A stretch of DNA of 49,250 nucleotides, taken from GCA-2862585 sp036340235. GTDB lineage: Bacteria > Bacteroidota > Bacteroidia > Flavobacteriales > UBA7312. Where the stretch lies: the NCBI GenBank assembly GCA_036340235.1, contig JAYYZE010000037.1:1-49250 (forward strand). Direction: 5' to 3'. The position numbers were made by a program, and so were the translations under genes. Shown here piece by piece: positions 1-8,565 of the stretch. A model generated the notes under the pieces. That model was not told the DNA's origin, ran no database searches, and was given only the letters and a program-made list of their open reading frames with translations. How positions within the stretch are numbered: the stretch's first letter is position 1; every line of letters starts with the position of its first letter.

Positions 1-689
1 CCCTCTATTTCAAGTACTAGACGTCCCAAATCATCTACCTTCTTGATAACGCCTTTCACTACTGTGTCGTTTGCTAAAAAAGTAGTTGGCAAATTGACTC
101 TGTACAGTTGATTATTATATCTTTCGATTATAGATTTAGTATCACTTTTTAAAAGAAGATAATGCCTTTCCAATTCTTTGCATAATAACACTAGTAAATA
201 ATCCATATCAAGGTGCATTGACTTATGGATTTTTAAAGACGTTGCAAACGTAAAATCTAAGCTTTCGTTATTAACGTTCATGCCTATACCAACAACACTT
301 TTAGAAATAATTTTTTGTTGAATGCTATTTTCAATCAAAATACCCGCCACCTTTTTATCATCAATGAAAATATCGTTTGGCCATTTTATTCTAGGCGAAA
401 TATCAAAGTGTTTAAGTGTTTCACAAATCGATAATGAAATGCATTTATTGAACAAAAATTGGCGACCCAAATCAATTTTGGGGAACAACAACACGCTAAT
501 TGTCAATGATTTGCCCGCTTCTGACTGCCACTTATTACCTCGTTGTCCCTTTCCATCTAACTGATTGTAACCAACTACCAAGGTTCCTTCGACTAATGAC
601 GATTTATTAGATAAATTAGTAAGGAAGTTGTTGGTAGAGTCAACAGATTTTAGCTTGATGATATTTTGTCCTACAAACAAGGTGTCCAT
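1..689 (-). CDS. birA: Biotin--[acetyl-CoA-carboxylase] ligase, partial (C-terminus outside window)
   Basis: Reading leftwards from an ATG at 689, 229 codons stay open to the window edge, so the C-terminus is missing. The protein begins MDTLFVGQNIIKLKSVDSTN and carries the ligase signature GKGQRGNKW near residue 55 (biotinyl-AMP binding loop) and KWPNDIFIDDKKVAGILIE, the usual KWPND...K..GIL motif holding the catalytic lysine. The enzyme activates biotin with ATP and attaches it to biotin-dependent carboxylases in the cytoplasm. There is no N-terminal winged-helix domain, so this is a ligase-only form without the repressor function of E. coli BirA. It diverges from rsfS, a common arrangement in Bacteroidota. 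Confidence 0.93.
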   Translation of the reverse strand, partial: MDTLFVGQNIIKLKSVDSTNNFLTNLSNKSSLVEGTLVVGYNQLDGKGQRGNKWQSEAGKSLTISVLLFPKIDLGRQFLFNKCISLSICETLKHFDISPRIKWPNDIFIDDKKVAGILIENSIQQKIISKSVVGIGMNVNNESLDFTFATSLKIHKSMHLDMDYLLVLLCKELERHYLLLKSDTKSIIERYNNQLYRVNLPTTFLANDTVVKGVIKKVDDLGRLVLEIE

Positions 690-716
690 TTGAACAAATT
701 AACGAATAAAATTCCG

Positions 717-724
717 TATTTTTG
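717..724 (+). promoter_or_regulatory. Candidate Bacteroidota -7 promoter box for the rsfS-ftsH operon
   Basis: TATTTTTG followed by CAC matches the TAnnTTTG box of the Bacteroidota primary sigma factor. It lies in the 67-base gap between the divergent birA and rsfS genes, 33 bases before the rsfS ATG. A TTTG at 689-692 could be the -33 element, but the spacing of about 24 is slightly long. No start-site data are available. Confidence 0.5.
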
Positions 725-756
725 CACCTATTAAATCGATGAATTAATAGTTGTAA

Positions 757-1131
757 ATGCTTAATAATAACCAAATCACATCCCTTGTTCTTTCTAATGT
801 CATTGTCGAGGGTATGAAAAATCTCAAAGCCAAAGAGATAGTAAGTATGGATTTAACAAATTTGGACACTGCCGTTTGTGATTTTTTTGTGATTTGTCAT
901 GGCACTTCAGATACTCACGTTTCAGCTATTTCTGAATCTATCATTACTCAAACCCTCAAGTCATTAAAAGAAAAACCTTGGCACAAAGAAGGTTTAAACA
1001 ATGGAAGCTGGGTTCTTTTAGACTATGGAAACGTGGTGGCACATATTTTCCAAAAAGAACACAGAGAGTATTTTAATCTTGAGACCCTTTGGGGTGATGC
1101 TAAAATTCAGTTTTTTAAAGAATCTGCTTAA
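757..1131 (+). CDS. rsfS: Ribosomal silencing factor RsfS (YbeB/Iojap family)
   Basis: This 124-residue cytoplasmic protein has the family's core: a D-x-T-N-L segment (MDLTNLDTAVCDFFVICHGT) and the later WVLLDYGNVVAHIFQ and REYFNLETLWGDA motifs. RsfS binds ribosomal protein L14 on the 50S subunit and blocks subunit joining when nutrients are scarce. Its length is normal for the family. It is the first gene of a rightward run and ends two bases before ftsH, so the two are very likely cotranscribed. Identification is firm; the role comes from the family. Confidence 0.95.
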   Translation: MLNNNQITSLVLSNVIVEGMKNLKAKEIVSMDLTNLDTAVCDFFVICHGTSDTHVSAISESIITQTLKSLKEKPWHKEGLNNGSWVLLDYGNVVAHIFQKEHREYFNLETLWGDAKIQFFKESA

Positions 1132-1133
1132 AA

Positions 1134-3080
1134 ATGAAAAAGAAAAAAGAAGAACCCAAAGGTTTAAAATTTAATTTTTATTGGATATATGCTATTGTTG
1201 CCGTATTATTTTTTGGTATTCAAATTTTTAATATAGAAGGCGCTAAAGAAACCTCCTGGCAAACCTTTAACAGAACCATGCTTCAAGATAAAGAAGTTGA
1301 TAAAGTTGTTATTGTTAACCGCGAAGTAGCCCAAATTTATCTCAAGGAAAGCGCTCTTGACAAAGAAGAGCATAATTCAGTAAGTCAAAAGCCGTTTGGT
1401 GGATCTACTAACAAAGGGCCGCACTACTTTTTTCAAATTTCGTCTCCAGACAATCTTGAAAAAAAACTACAAGAGGCACAACTCAGCTTTGATGACAGTG
1501 AAAAAGTGGAAATAAAATATGTTACAAAAAAAGATTTCATAGGTGATGCTTTTAGTTGGATATTTCCCATACTCATTATGATTGCCATCTGGATATTTTT
1601 TATGCGCAGAATGAGTGGCGGAGCTGGTGGTCCAGCCGGTCAAATTTTTAATATCGGCAAATCCAAAGCCACTCTATTTGACAAGACTAAAGTTTCTGTT
1701 TCATTCAAGGATGTAGCCGGCTTAGAAGGTGCCAAAGAAGAAGTTGAAGAAATTGTTGACTTTTTGAAAAACCCAAAAAAATATACCGCCTTAGGTGGTA
1801 AAATCCCAAGAGGCGCCCTTCTTGTAGGCCCACCAGGAACTGGAAAAACCTTGCTAGCCAAAGCCGTTGCTGGGGAAGCCCAAGTACCATTTTTTTCACT
1901 TTCAGGCTCTGATTTTGTTGAAATGTTTGTTGGCGTGGGAGCATCTAGAGTTCGTGACCTATTTAAGCAAGCCAAAGAGAAATCCCCATCGATTATATTT
2001 ATTGATGAGATAGATGCCATTGGTCGTGCCAGAGGTAAAAATAATTTTACCGGAGGAAATGATGAGCGTGAAAACACTCTGAACCAATTACTTACAGAAA
2101 TGGATGGTTTTGGCACAAACTCAGGAGTAATAGTTATTGGAGCAACCAACCGTGCAGACGTTTTGGATAGAGCACTTCTAAGAGCGGGGCGATTTGACAG
2201 GCAAATATTTGTTGACTTACCAGATCTTAGAGAAAGAAAAGAAATTTTTCAAGTTCATGTAAAGCCCTTGACTTTGGACAAAGACGTAGACATAGATTTC
2301 TTATCAAAACAAACACCAGGTTTCTCGGGTGCCGACATTGCCAATGTGTGTAATGAAGCTGCACTAATTGCTGCTAGAAAAGATAAAAAGATTGTTGAAA
2401 AACAGGACTTCTTAGATGCCGTAGACAGAATCGTTGGTGGACTAGAAAAGAAAAATAAAATTATCTCAAAAGACGAAAAACGAGTGATTGCTTTTCATGA
2501 GGCGGGTCATGCCACAGTTAGCTGGTTTTTGCAATACGCCTCACCACTAATCAAAGTGACCATTGTTCCCAGAGGGCAATCGCTTGGCGCAGCATGGTAC
2601 CTTCCGGAAGAAAGACAACTGACAACTACCGAGCAACTAGTTCACGAAATATGTGCTACTTTAGGTGGGAGAGCTGCTGAACAAATTGTATTTAATAAAA
2701 TATCGACAGGCGCCCTCAGCGATTTAGAAAAAGTAACCAAACAAGCCTACTCTATGGTTTCAGTTTATGGTTTGAGCGACAAGCTAGGAAATATTAGTTT
2801 TTATGACTCAAGCGGAAGAGATAGCTTTACAAAGCCATACAGTGAATCTACCGCCAAACTAATTGATGATGAAGTTAGTAAGTTGGTAAACGATTGCTAT
2901 AAAAAAACATTAGTTTTGTTAAGGAAACACAAAACTAAATTGACCAAACTGGCAGAGTTATTACTCGAAAAAGAGGTGATTTTCAAAGAAGATTTACAAA
3001 AAATATTTGGTCCCAGACCATGGGACAAAGATGACGACAATGAATCAAAAGAATTGGATAACGATAATGAAAACAAATAA
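1134..3080 (+). CDS. ftsH: ATP-dependent zinc metalloprotease FtsH
   Basis: The 648-residue protein starts with a membrane segment (about 17-34), a periplasmic stretch and a second membrane segment (about 143-158). An AAA+ module follows: Walker A GPPGTGKT at 232-239, Walker B IIFIDEIDAIG, and the second region of homology. The M41 protease domain has the zinc motif HEAGH at 455-459. FtsH is a membrane-anchored hexamer that extracts and degrades membrane and regulatory proteins. The C-terminus is a short acidic, Asn-rich tail. The gene end overlaps the next start by 14 bases, which points to translational coupling. Confidence 0.98.
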   Translation: MKKKKEEPKGLKFNFYWIYAIVAVLFFGIQIFNIEGAKETSWQTFNRTMLQDKEVDKVVIVNREVAQIYLKESALDKEEHNSVSQKPFGGSTNKGPHYFFQISSPDNLEKKLQEAQLSFDDSEKVEIKYVTKKDFIGDAFSWIFPILIMIAIWIFFMRRMSGGAGGPAGQIFNIGKSKATLFDKTKVSVSFKDVAGLEGAKEEVEEIVDFLKNPKKYTALGGKIPRGALLVGPPGTGKTLLAKAVAGEAQVPFFSLSGSDFVEMFVGVGASRVRDLFKQAKEKSPSIIFIDEIDAIGRARGKNNFTGGNDERENTLNQLLTEMDGFGTNSGVIVIGATNRADVLDRALLRAGRFDRQIFVDLPDLRERKEIFQVHVKPLTLDKDVDIDFLSKQTPGFSGADIANVCNEAALIAARKDKKIVEKQDFLDAVDRIVGGLEKKNKIISKDEKRVIAFHEAGHATVSWFLQYASPLIKVTIVPRGQSLGAAWYLPEERQLTTTEQLVHEICATLGGRAAEQIVFNKISTGALSDLEKVTKQAYSMVSVYGLSDKLGNISFYDSSGRDSFTKPYSESTAKLIDDEVSKLVNDCYKKTLVLLRKHKTKLTKLAELLLEKEVIFKEDLQKIFGPRPWDKDDDNESKELDNDNENK

Positions 3081-3249
3081 GCCTTATCAATTAGACATAT
3101 TGAAAGGTAAGCTTGAAGAATACGAAATTCCATCTGTCATTGTTAATAAAATAGACTCCTCCTATTTACAGTTTGGAGAGGCCGAACTCAAAATAAAAAT
3201 TTCTGACAAAGAAAAAGCTGAGGCCATACTCAACCAATCAAATGAGTAA
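3067..3249 (+). CDS. Small DUF2007-like protein
   Basis: This is a 60-residue protein beginning MKTNKPYQLDILKGKLEEYE. The order is a short helix, then a strand (IPSVIVNKIDSSYL), then an acidic helix ending in KAEAILNQS. That pattern (helix that shifts to 'E-x-x-G-I-P-a-x-V-x-x' then a ligand-like strand) fits DUF2007, a small ferredoxin-like fold sometimes called a putative signal-transducing protein. Its start lies inside the ftsH end (14-base overlap) and its end overlaps cdsA by 8 bases, so it must be made with both. Many Flavobacteria have a LUD-domain gene nearby at this locus; none is seen here. Its function is unknown. Confidence 0.75.
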   Translation: MKTNKPYQLDILKGKLEEYEIPSVIVNKIDSSYLQFGEAELKIKISDKEKAEAILNQSNE

Positions 3250-4057
3250 TTTTTTGACAAGATTAATAACAGGTGTAATCTATGGAGGAACCATAATTGC
3301 TTGTCTTATGCTAGGGAAACTAACTTGTACTATCCTGTTTTTTGCACTTATGATAATGGCCTTATTAGAGTTTTACACCTTAGTAAAAAAAGATAATTCC
3401 CAACCACAAATAGTTACTGGCCTAATGACAGCAGTTGTGATGTATTTTTCATCAGTTCTTTTTTTTGAGAGTTTAGAACTTTCTCATTTTTTCATCAATT
3501 GCACATTACTTCTAATACTTTTCATTTTCTGTTGTGAACTCTTTAAAAAAACTGAACCAAACTTCAATAATATTGCCTTGACCTTAGCGGGGCTTATCTA
3601 CATAGCACTACCCATGTCGCTAACTCATTTTTTAAGCCACAATTCTACCAACAACTACGACTACACTTTATTGTTAAGTGTTTTTATACTAATTTGGCTG
3701 ACTGATACTGGAGGTTATTTGATAGGAAAGCGTTTTGGAAAACATAAACTTCATGATAAAATTTCACCAAAAAAAAGCTGGGAGGGGGCAGCTGGCAGTC
3801 TGCTTTTTAGTACTATTGGATCCATTATTATTTCATTTACACTCACACAAATGAGTCATATTGAGTGGGTATTGTTGGCAATAGTGGTGAGTGTCGGCTC
3901 CCTAATAGGGGATCTTGTAGAGTCTCATTTAAAACGCTCACTGGGCAGAAAAGACAGTGGACGGATATTGCCAGGTCATGGCGGAATATTAGACCGCATC
4001 GACAGCGCCTTATTTGTAATCCCAACCGTTTATATTTACATAAATTTTATACAATGA
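3242..4057 (+). CDS. cdsA: Phosphatidate cytidylyltransferase
   Basis: This 271-residue polytopic inner-membrane protein is very hydrophobic, with about seven to eight predicted membrane segments. Near the C-terminus it carries the CDS signature: KDSGRILPGHGGILDRIDS, with the invariant KD, HGG and DR-D residues. Before it, ISPKKSWEGAAGS matches the second conserved stretch. The enzyme makes CDP-diacylglycerol from phosphatidic acid and CTP, the branch point of phospholipid synthesis. It overlaps the preceding small gene by 8 bases and psd by 4 bases (ATGA), so the phospholipid genes are coupled. Confidence 0.96.
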   Translation: MSNFLTRLITGVIYGGTIIACLMLGKLTCTILFFALMIMALLEFYTLVKKDNSQPQIVTGLMTAVVMYFSSVLFFESLELSHFFINCTLLLILFIFCCELFKKTEPNFNNIALTLAGLIYIALPMSLTHFLSHNSTNNYDYTLLLSVFILIWLTDTGGYLIGKRFGKHKLHDKISPKKSWEGAAGSLLFSTIGSIIISFTLTQMSHIEWVLLAIVVSVGSLIGDLVESHLKRSLGRKDSGRILPGHGGILDRIDSALFVIPTVYIYINFIQ

Positions 4058-4704
4058 ATTATATTCATAAAGAAGGATACAGAATCATTTTGGTTGCATT
4101 TATCATTCTTTTAGCCATTAACTTTGTAGTGATGAGCTGTAACACTAACTGGCTAAGTTCATTAACTCACTTATTTACACTCATTATTTTTGTTCTGATT
4201 GTACAGTTTTTTAGAAATCCAAAACGACTAGTAACTGCAAAAAGTAATGAAATAGTAGCACCTGCCGATGGAAAAATAGTAATAATTGAAGAAGTTGAAG
4301 AGCCCGAATATTTCAAAGACAAACGAATACAAGTTTCGATCTTCATGTCACCTTTAAATGTTCATGTAAACAGGTATCCAATGGATGGGATCGTTAAATA
4401 TGCTGCTTACCATCCCGGAAAATATCTAGTTGCTTGGCACCCCAAATCGTCTACCCTAAATGAAAGAACAAGCATTGTTGTCGAAAACAAAAATATGGCA
4501 ATATTGTTTCGTCAAATTGCTGGTGCTGTTGCCCGTAGAATTATCATGTATTCAAAGGTTGACGATACGGCTATCAAGGGACAAGATTTTGGATTCATTA
4601 AATTTGGTTCTAGGGTAGACATCTTTTTTCCTCTTGGCACTGATATACATGTCAAACTCGATGAAGTTGTAAAAGGAAATAAAACCATAATCGCTTCGTA
4701 TTAA
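4054..4704 (+). CDS. psd: Phosphatidylserine decarboxylase, short (PsdD-like) type
   Basis: I start the gene at the ATG overlapping the cdsA stop (ATGA, 4054-4057), giving 216 residues; an upstream in-frame start at 3865 would lie inside cdsA. The N-terminus has two hydrophobic segments (10-28 and 38-52). The catalytic part includes VAPADGKIV, FMSPLNVHVNRYP and the self-cleavage region GFIKFGSRVDIFFP, where Ser186 should become the pyruvoyl group. It decarboxylates phosphatidylserine to phosphatidylethanolamine, the main Bacteroidota phospholipid. The short form is usual for this phylum. Confidence 0.94.
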   Translation: MNYIHKEGYRIILVAFIILLAINFVVMSCNTNWLSSLTHLFTLIIFVLIVQFFRNPKRLVTAKSNEIVAPADGKIVIIEEVEEPEYFKDKRIQVSIFMSPLNVHVNRYPMDGIVKYAAYHPGKYLVAWHPKSSTLNERTSIVVENKNMAILFRQIAGAVARRIIMYSKVDDTAIKGQDFGFIKFGSRVDIFFPLGTDIHVKLDEVVKGNKTIIASY

Positions 4705-4741
4705 TTTTTTTAGTACCTTTATATTCTAAATACTATTCAAA

Positions 4742-5083
4742 ATGAAAAACATATTTTTAATACTTCTAGTAGGCTTTCTTAGTCAATCGGTTGTTGCTCA
4801 AACTAGCGTAGAAAACACCGAAAACGTTAAAATAGAACAGTCAGTTAAAGATTCTAAATCTTCAGATTATCAAAAGTGTAGTAGCAAAAGTTCAGAAAAG
4901 AAGACAAGCAGTTGCTCAAAAGATAAAAAGTCTGATGGTTGCTCTAAAAGTAGTTCAAAAAAAGATAGCGCCAAAAAATGCTCAAAAGGCGAAAAATGCT
5001 GTGCCAAAACTGGTAAAATAGTAGCCGACTGTGACAAGAAAAGCAAAGGCTGTTGCAAGTCAACAAAAAAACCGACCATTTAA
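4742..5083 (+). CDS. Small exported Cys/Lys/Ser-rich protein
   Basis: I do not recognise this 113-residue protein. Residues 1-20 are a clear Sec signal peptide ending in VVAQ. The mature part is almost only Lys, Ser, Cys, Asp and Glu. Nine cysteines lie at 46, 58, 67, 80, 86, 87, 97, 104 and 105, often as KCSK/GCSK or CC pairs. There is no predictable fold, so it may be disordered until it binds metal or forms disulfides. It is followed by a strong terminator and preceded by a 37-base gap, so it is probably a separate short transcript. Metal binding is only inference. Confidence 0.75.
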   Translation: MKNIFLILLVGFLSQSVVAQTSVENTENVKIEQSVKDSKSSDYQKCSSKSSEKKTSSCSKDKKSDGCSKSSSKKDSAKKCSKGEKCCAKTGKIVADCDKKSKGCCKSTKKPTI

Positions 5084-5102
5084 AATCGCTTTAATTCTAT
5101 CT

Positions 5103-5139
5103 AACTCGATTAGTTTTCATTAACTATTCGAGTTTTTTT
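5103..5139 (+). terminator. Rho-independent terminator after the Cys-rich gene
   Basis: An inverted repeat pairs AACTCGA-T-TAGTT with AACTA-T-TCGAGTT around a six-base loop (TTCATT), giving a 12-pair stem with one T-T mismatch. It runs straight into seven T residues (5133-5139). It lies 20 bases after the stop codon at 5083 and before the M16 gene at 5154. This is the clearest terminator in the window. Confidence 0.85.
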
Positions 5140-5153
5140 ATTGCACAATATCA

Positions 5154-6377
5154 ATGAGTTTTTTCCATTACCGTTTGTCTAATGGTATCCGTTTAATACA
5201 TAAGAAAACAGATCGATCGATTGCTCATTGTGGTATTATTTTGAAAAGTGGTGCTAGAGACGAACGAGAAAATGAACAAGGACTAGCACACTTCATAGAA
5301 CACGTTATTTTTAAAGGAACAAAAAAGAGAAAAGCTTATCATATTTTGAGTAGAATGGAAGATGTTGGCGGAGAGTTAAACGCCTTTACATCTAAAGAAG
5401 AAACATGTATTTATTCCACTTTTTTATCAAAATATTACAACCGAGCGCTTGAACTATTGTGTGATATTACCTTCCATTCTAATTTTCCCAAAAAAGAACT
5501 TGAAAAAGAAAAAAGTATCATCTTAGATGAAATAAATTACTATAAAGACACGCCGTCAGAGCTAATTTTCGACGAATTTGAAGAACAAGTTTTCAAAAAT
5601 CATCCACTTGGAAATAATATTTTAGGTACACCAAAACACATTCATTCCTTTAATAAAAAAATGATTGAGTCGTTCATTGAACGAAATTTCCTCACTAAAG
5701 AAATTGTCATTAGTTCGGTTGGGAATATATCTATGGATAAATTGATAAAACTGGTTGAAAATTATTTTAATGCAATTCCAAAGAAAAATACAACAAAAAC
5801 ATCTATTCCATTTAACAACTATCAAAAAAATCATTTAGTTGTTCAACGAAACGGGTACCAATCTCACTGTTTAATTGGACGTGATGCCTATGACATTAAT
5901 CATCCAAAAAAAACAACCCTTATTTTATTGAATAATATATTGGGAGGTCCAGGGATGAATTCGAGACTTAATCTTGCCATTCGTGAAAAATACGGTTTCA
6001 CCTACTCAATTGAATCCAATTACACAGCATACAGTGACACAGGAATATTTTCAATTTATCTCGCATCAGACAAAAAAGACCTCGAAAGGAGTATTCGTCT
6101 AACAAAAAAAGAAATGTCAAAGTTAAGTCATACCCCTTTGGGTCAAAAGCAACTAAAAAAAGCCAAACAACAACTCATTGGGCAATTGGCTATAAGTCAA
6201 GAGAATGACATCAATTTAATGCTGTCCATTGGAAAAAGTGTTTTATTTTACGATAAAGTAAATACCTTCGAAGAAGTGGAAGAAAAAATCGACTCTATCA
6301 CATCATTTGAGTTGATGGAAGTCGCCAATGAACTATTTGATGAAAACGAGTTGTCATACCTTATTTACCAAATATAG
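5154..6377 (+). CDS. M16 family zinc peptidase
   Basis: The 407-residue protein has the inverted zinc motif HFIEH at 46-50 and the third ligand Glu126 in ILDEI, with the spacing expected for M16. The second half (QSHCLIGRDAY, NILGGPGMNSRLNLAIREKYGFTYSIES) is the inactive R/Y-motif domain of the family. It is the single-chain bacterial PqqL/MPP-like form that degrades peptides. No signal peptide is visible, so it is probably cytoplasmic. The stop codon touches the next ATG without a gap, so it is cotranscribed with the methyltransferase. The substrate is unknown. Confidence 0.92.
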   Translation: MSFFHYRLSNGIRLIHKKTDRSIAHCGIILKSGARDERENEQGLAHFIEHVIFKGTKKRKAYHILSRMEDVGGELNAFTSKEETCIYSTFLSKYYNRALELLCDITFHSNFPKKELEKEKSIILDEINYYKDTPSELIFDEFEEQVFKNHPLGNNILGTPKHIHSFNKKMIESFIERNFLTKEIVISSVGNISMDKLIKLVENYFNAIPKKNTTKTSIPFNNYQKNHLVVQRNGYQSHCLIGRDAYDINHPKKTTLILLNNILGGPGMNSRLNLAIREKYGFTYSIESNYTAYSDTGIFSIYLASDKKDLERSIRLTKKEMSKLSHTPLGQKQLKKAKQQLIGQLAISQENDINLMLSIGKSVLFYDKVNTFEEVEEKIDSITSFELMEVANELFDENELSYLIYQI

Positions 6378-7022
6378 ATGGAATTTTTACCCAAAGAACT
6401 AGATGAATATATTTGCCAACACTCTCAAAAAGAAAGCCCTCTGCTACGTGAACTTAATAGAGAAACATGGGCAAAAGTATTAATGCCCAGAATGCTATCA
6501 GGACACTTGCAAGGCAGAGCACTCAGCATGTTGAGCAAAATGATTTCTCCAAAGTACGTACTTGAAATTGGCACTTTTACTGGCTACTCTGCAATTTGCT
6601 TGTGTGAAGGGATAAAGCATGGTGGTAAACTAATTACCATTGATATCAATGAAGAGTTAGAAAACATGGCCAATTCATACTTCAAAAAAGCAGGAGTCAA
6701 AGATAAAATACAACATCACATAGGTAATGCTATCGATATTATCCCAAAGTTAGGTTATGATTTTGATTTAGTATTTATTGATGCTGACAAAGAAAACTAC
6801 TCAGAGTATTTTGACTTGGTGATAGACAAGATGCCAATAGGCGGTTTCATAGTTGCTGACAATGTACTATGGAGTGGGAAAGTAATTAAAGACAATGACA
6901 GCAAAGATCAGGAAACAATCGCTATAAAAGAATTTAATCACAAAGTTCAAAACGAGGAAAGAGTAGAAAATGTTCTTTTTCCAATTAGAGACGGATTGAT
7001 GATATGTCGAAAGGTAAAATGA
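6378..7022 (+). CDS. SAM-dependent O-methyltransferase (class I, catechol-type)
   Basis: This 214-residue protein matches the small O-methyltransferase family (Methyltransf_3). The SAM-binding motif VLEIGTFTGYSA is near residue 61, followed by the acidic ITIDINEE and the metal-binding FDLVFIDADKENY with DNVLWSGKV further on. Such enzymes methylate catechol-like or other hydroxylated small molecules in a divalent-metal-dependent way; the substrate here is unknown. It begins immediately after the M16 stop and overlaps the proline dehydrogenase start by four bases (ATGA). Confidence 0.9.
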   Translation: MEFLPKELDEYICQHSQKESPLLRELNRETWAKVLMPRMLSGHLQGRALSMLSKMISPKYVLEIGTFTGYSAICLCEGIKHGGKLITIDINEELENMANSYFKKAGVKDKIQHHIGNAIDIIPKLGYDFDLVFIDADKENYSEYFDLVIDKMPIGGFIVADNVLWSGKVIKDNDSKDQETIAIKEFNHKVQNEERVENVLFPIRDGLMICRKVK

Positions 7023-8185
7023 AGAACATATCGTTTGATGATACTGAGATTGCTTTTCAAGCGAAAACAAACTCGGAATTAAAAAAATCATATTGGCTTT
7101 TTAAGCTAGTTGGTAACAATGTACTAGTTAGATGGAGTCCTCTATTGCTTAGATTAGCTGTTTTCCTAAGGCTACCTATTTTAGGAATTGTCAAGAAAAC
7201 TATTTTTAGTCAATTTTGTGGAGGTGAATTTATCAAAGATTGCGAAAATAACATCCGCCACTTAGCCAAATATAGAGTTAAAACCATTTTGGATTATTCG
7301 GTAGAAGGGCAAGATAATGAATACGAATTTGACAAAGTTGCTAGAGAAATTATAAAGACTATTGAGCGAGCCAAGAATGATGATAATATTCCGTTTGCAG
7401 TCTTTAAGATTTCAGGTCTTGGACGCTTTAATTTGTTAAAAAAGGTAAGTGCTAAACTGAACTTAAATGAATCTGAAATTTCTGAATATAAGCAAGTTAA
7501 AGAACGGGTAAGACTAATTTGTCAAAAAGCACATGAGTACAATGTAAAGATTTTTATTGACGCAGAAGAAAGCTGGATTCAAGATGCCATTGATGGGATG
7601 GCAACCTCAATGATGCGACAATTCAACGGTAAGAAAACCATTGTTTATAACACTTTACAAATGTACAGATGGGATAGGTTAGCGTTTCTAAAGCAATCCT
7701 ATGCAGATGCCGAAAATGGTAATTACAAATTAGGTTTAAAAATTGTGAGAGGAGCATACATGGAAAAGGAACGAACAAGAGCTAATGAGTATGGATACCC
7801 TTCGCCAATTCATCTTGATAAAAAAAGCTGTGATAATGACTACGATTTAGCGCTTACTTATTGTATAAATCACATTGACAAAATAGCCATTTGCGCAGGT
7901 ACTCACAATGAGGTCAGTTCTCTAAAGCTCACCGATCTAATGCTTGAAAGAAATATCTCAAAGGACGATGAACGAATTTATTTTTCTCAACTCCTTGGAA
8001 TGAGCGACCACATCAGCTTCAATCTTGCCAATGCAGGCTACAATGTGGTAAAATACATGCCCTATGGACCAGTCAAAAAGGTAATTCCTTATCTTATCAG
8101 ACGAGCACAAGAAAATACATCCATTTCTGGACAAACCAGTAGAGAGTTAATACTAATTATGAAAGAGAGAGAGAGAAGGCATTAA
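7019..8185 (+). CDS. Proline dehydrogenase
   Basis: I chose the ATG at 7019, which overlaps the previous stop as ATGA. An ATG at 7004 would add five residues (MSKGK) lying entirely inside the methyltransferase. The resulting 388-residue protein is a FAD-dependent PRODH barrel without the P5C dehydrogenase half of PutA. Diagnostic segments are IFIDAEESW, LKIVRGAYMEKER, ICAGTHNE and the C-terminal YMPYGPVKKVIPYLIRRAQEN, whose two arginines bind the proline carboxylate. It oxidises proline to pyrroline-5-carboxylate and passes electrons to quinone. Its end overlaps the converging gene by four bases. Confidence 0.95.
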   Translation: MKNISFDDTEIAFQAKTNSELKKSYWLFKLVGNNVLVRWSPLLLRLAVFLRLPILGIVKKTIFSQFCGGEFIKDCENNIRHLAKYRVKTILDYSVEGQDNEYEFDKVAREIIKTIERAKNDDNIPFAVFKISGLGRFNLLKKVSAKLNLNESEISEYKQVKERVRLICQKAHEYNVKIFIDAEESWIQDAIDGMATSMMRQFNGKKTIVYNTLQMYRWDRLAFLKQSYADAENGNYKLGLKIVRGAYMEKERTRANEYGYPSPIHLDKKSCDNDYDLALTYCINHIDKIAICAGTHNEVSSLKLTDLMLERNISKDDERIYFSQLLGMSDHISFNLANAGYNVVKYMPYGPVKKVIPYLIRRAQENTSISGQTSRELILIMKERERRH

Positions 8186-8565
8186 TAATTGCAATGGCAG
8201 GATTTATTATTAAAGGTGAAATCACGAATGACTACTTTCTGCTCACATAATTCGAAATCGACACTTAAAGAATCTTTTTCTACAACATAACGTTTGCAAA
8301 GCGTTGCGTTTTTGTCACTTTTGCCGAAATTTACAACGCCACCATCAAGCACATCAAGAATATTATGCTGATTTATCGAAAAACAATCTAAAAGACACTG
8401 TGCTCGTGGGCTAATATGAACAGTATCTTTTTTTAAATGATAAAGCACCCTGTAATCTAAGCTAAAGTACCTTGCATATTCCGAAAAACGACCCGGAAAT
8501 GCAAATCGAATTATCATAACGCCAAACAAAACACCTACAAGAAAAATCGAAAAACGACGAATCAT
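8182..8565 (-). CDS. Membrane-anchored DUF4258-like small protein
   Basis: This 127-residue protein has one N-terminal membrane segment (about 5-20), then a soluble part with six cysteines (57, 61, 90, 107, 123, 125). The pattern SPRAQCLLDCFSIN...ILDVLDGGVVNF...RYVVEKDSLSVDFEL resembles DUF4258, a small toxin-like/RelE-like fold, but the match is from memory of the pattern only. It shares one base with the ald-like stop (TAATG) and closes the porX-tsaE-ald run. A gene of this kind next to ald occurs in other Flavobacteria, to my recollection. Its function is unknown. Confidence 0.6.
   Translation of the reverse strand: MIRRFSIFLVGVLFGVMIIRFAFPGRFSEYARYFSLDYRVLYHLKKDTVHISPRAQCLLDCFSINQHNILDVLDGGVVNFGKSDKNATLCKRYVVEKDSLSVDFELCEQKVVIRDFTFNNKSCHCNY

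Noticed and set aside
3865..4053. N-terminal extension of psd from an in-frame ATG at 3865
   Set aside because: It lies wholly inside cdsA in another frame, reads like a shadow (Arg-rich, no helix pattern), and the ATGA overlap start at 4054 gives the normal family length.
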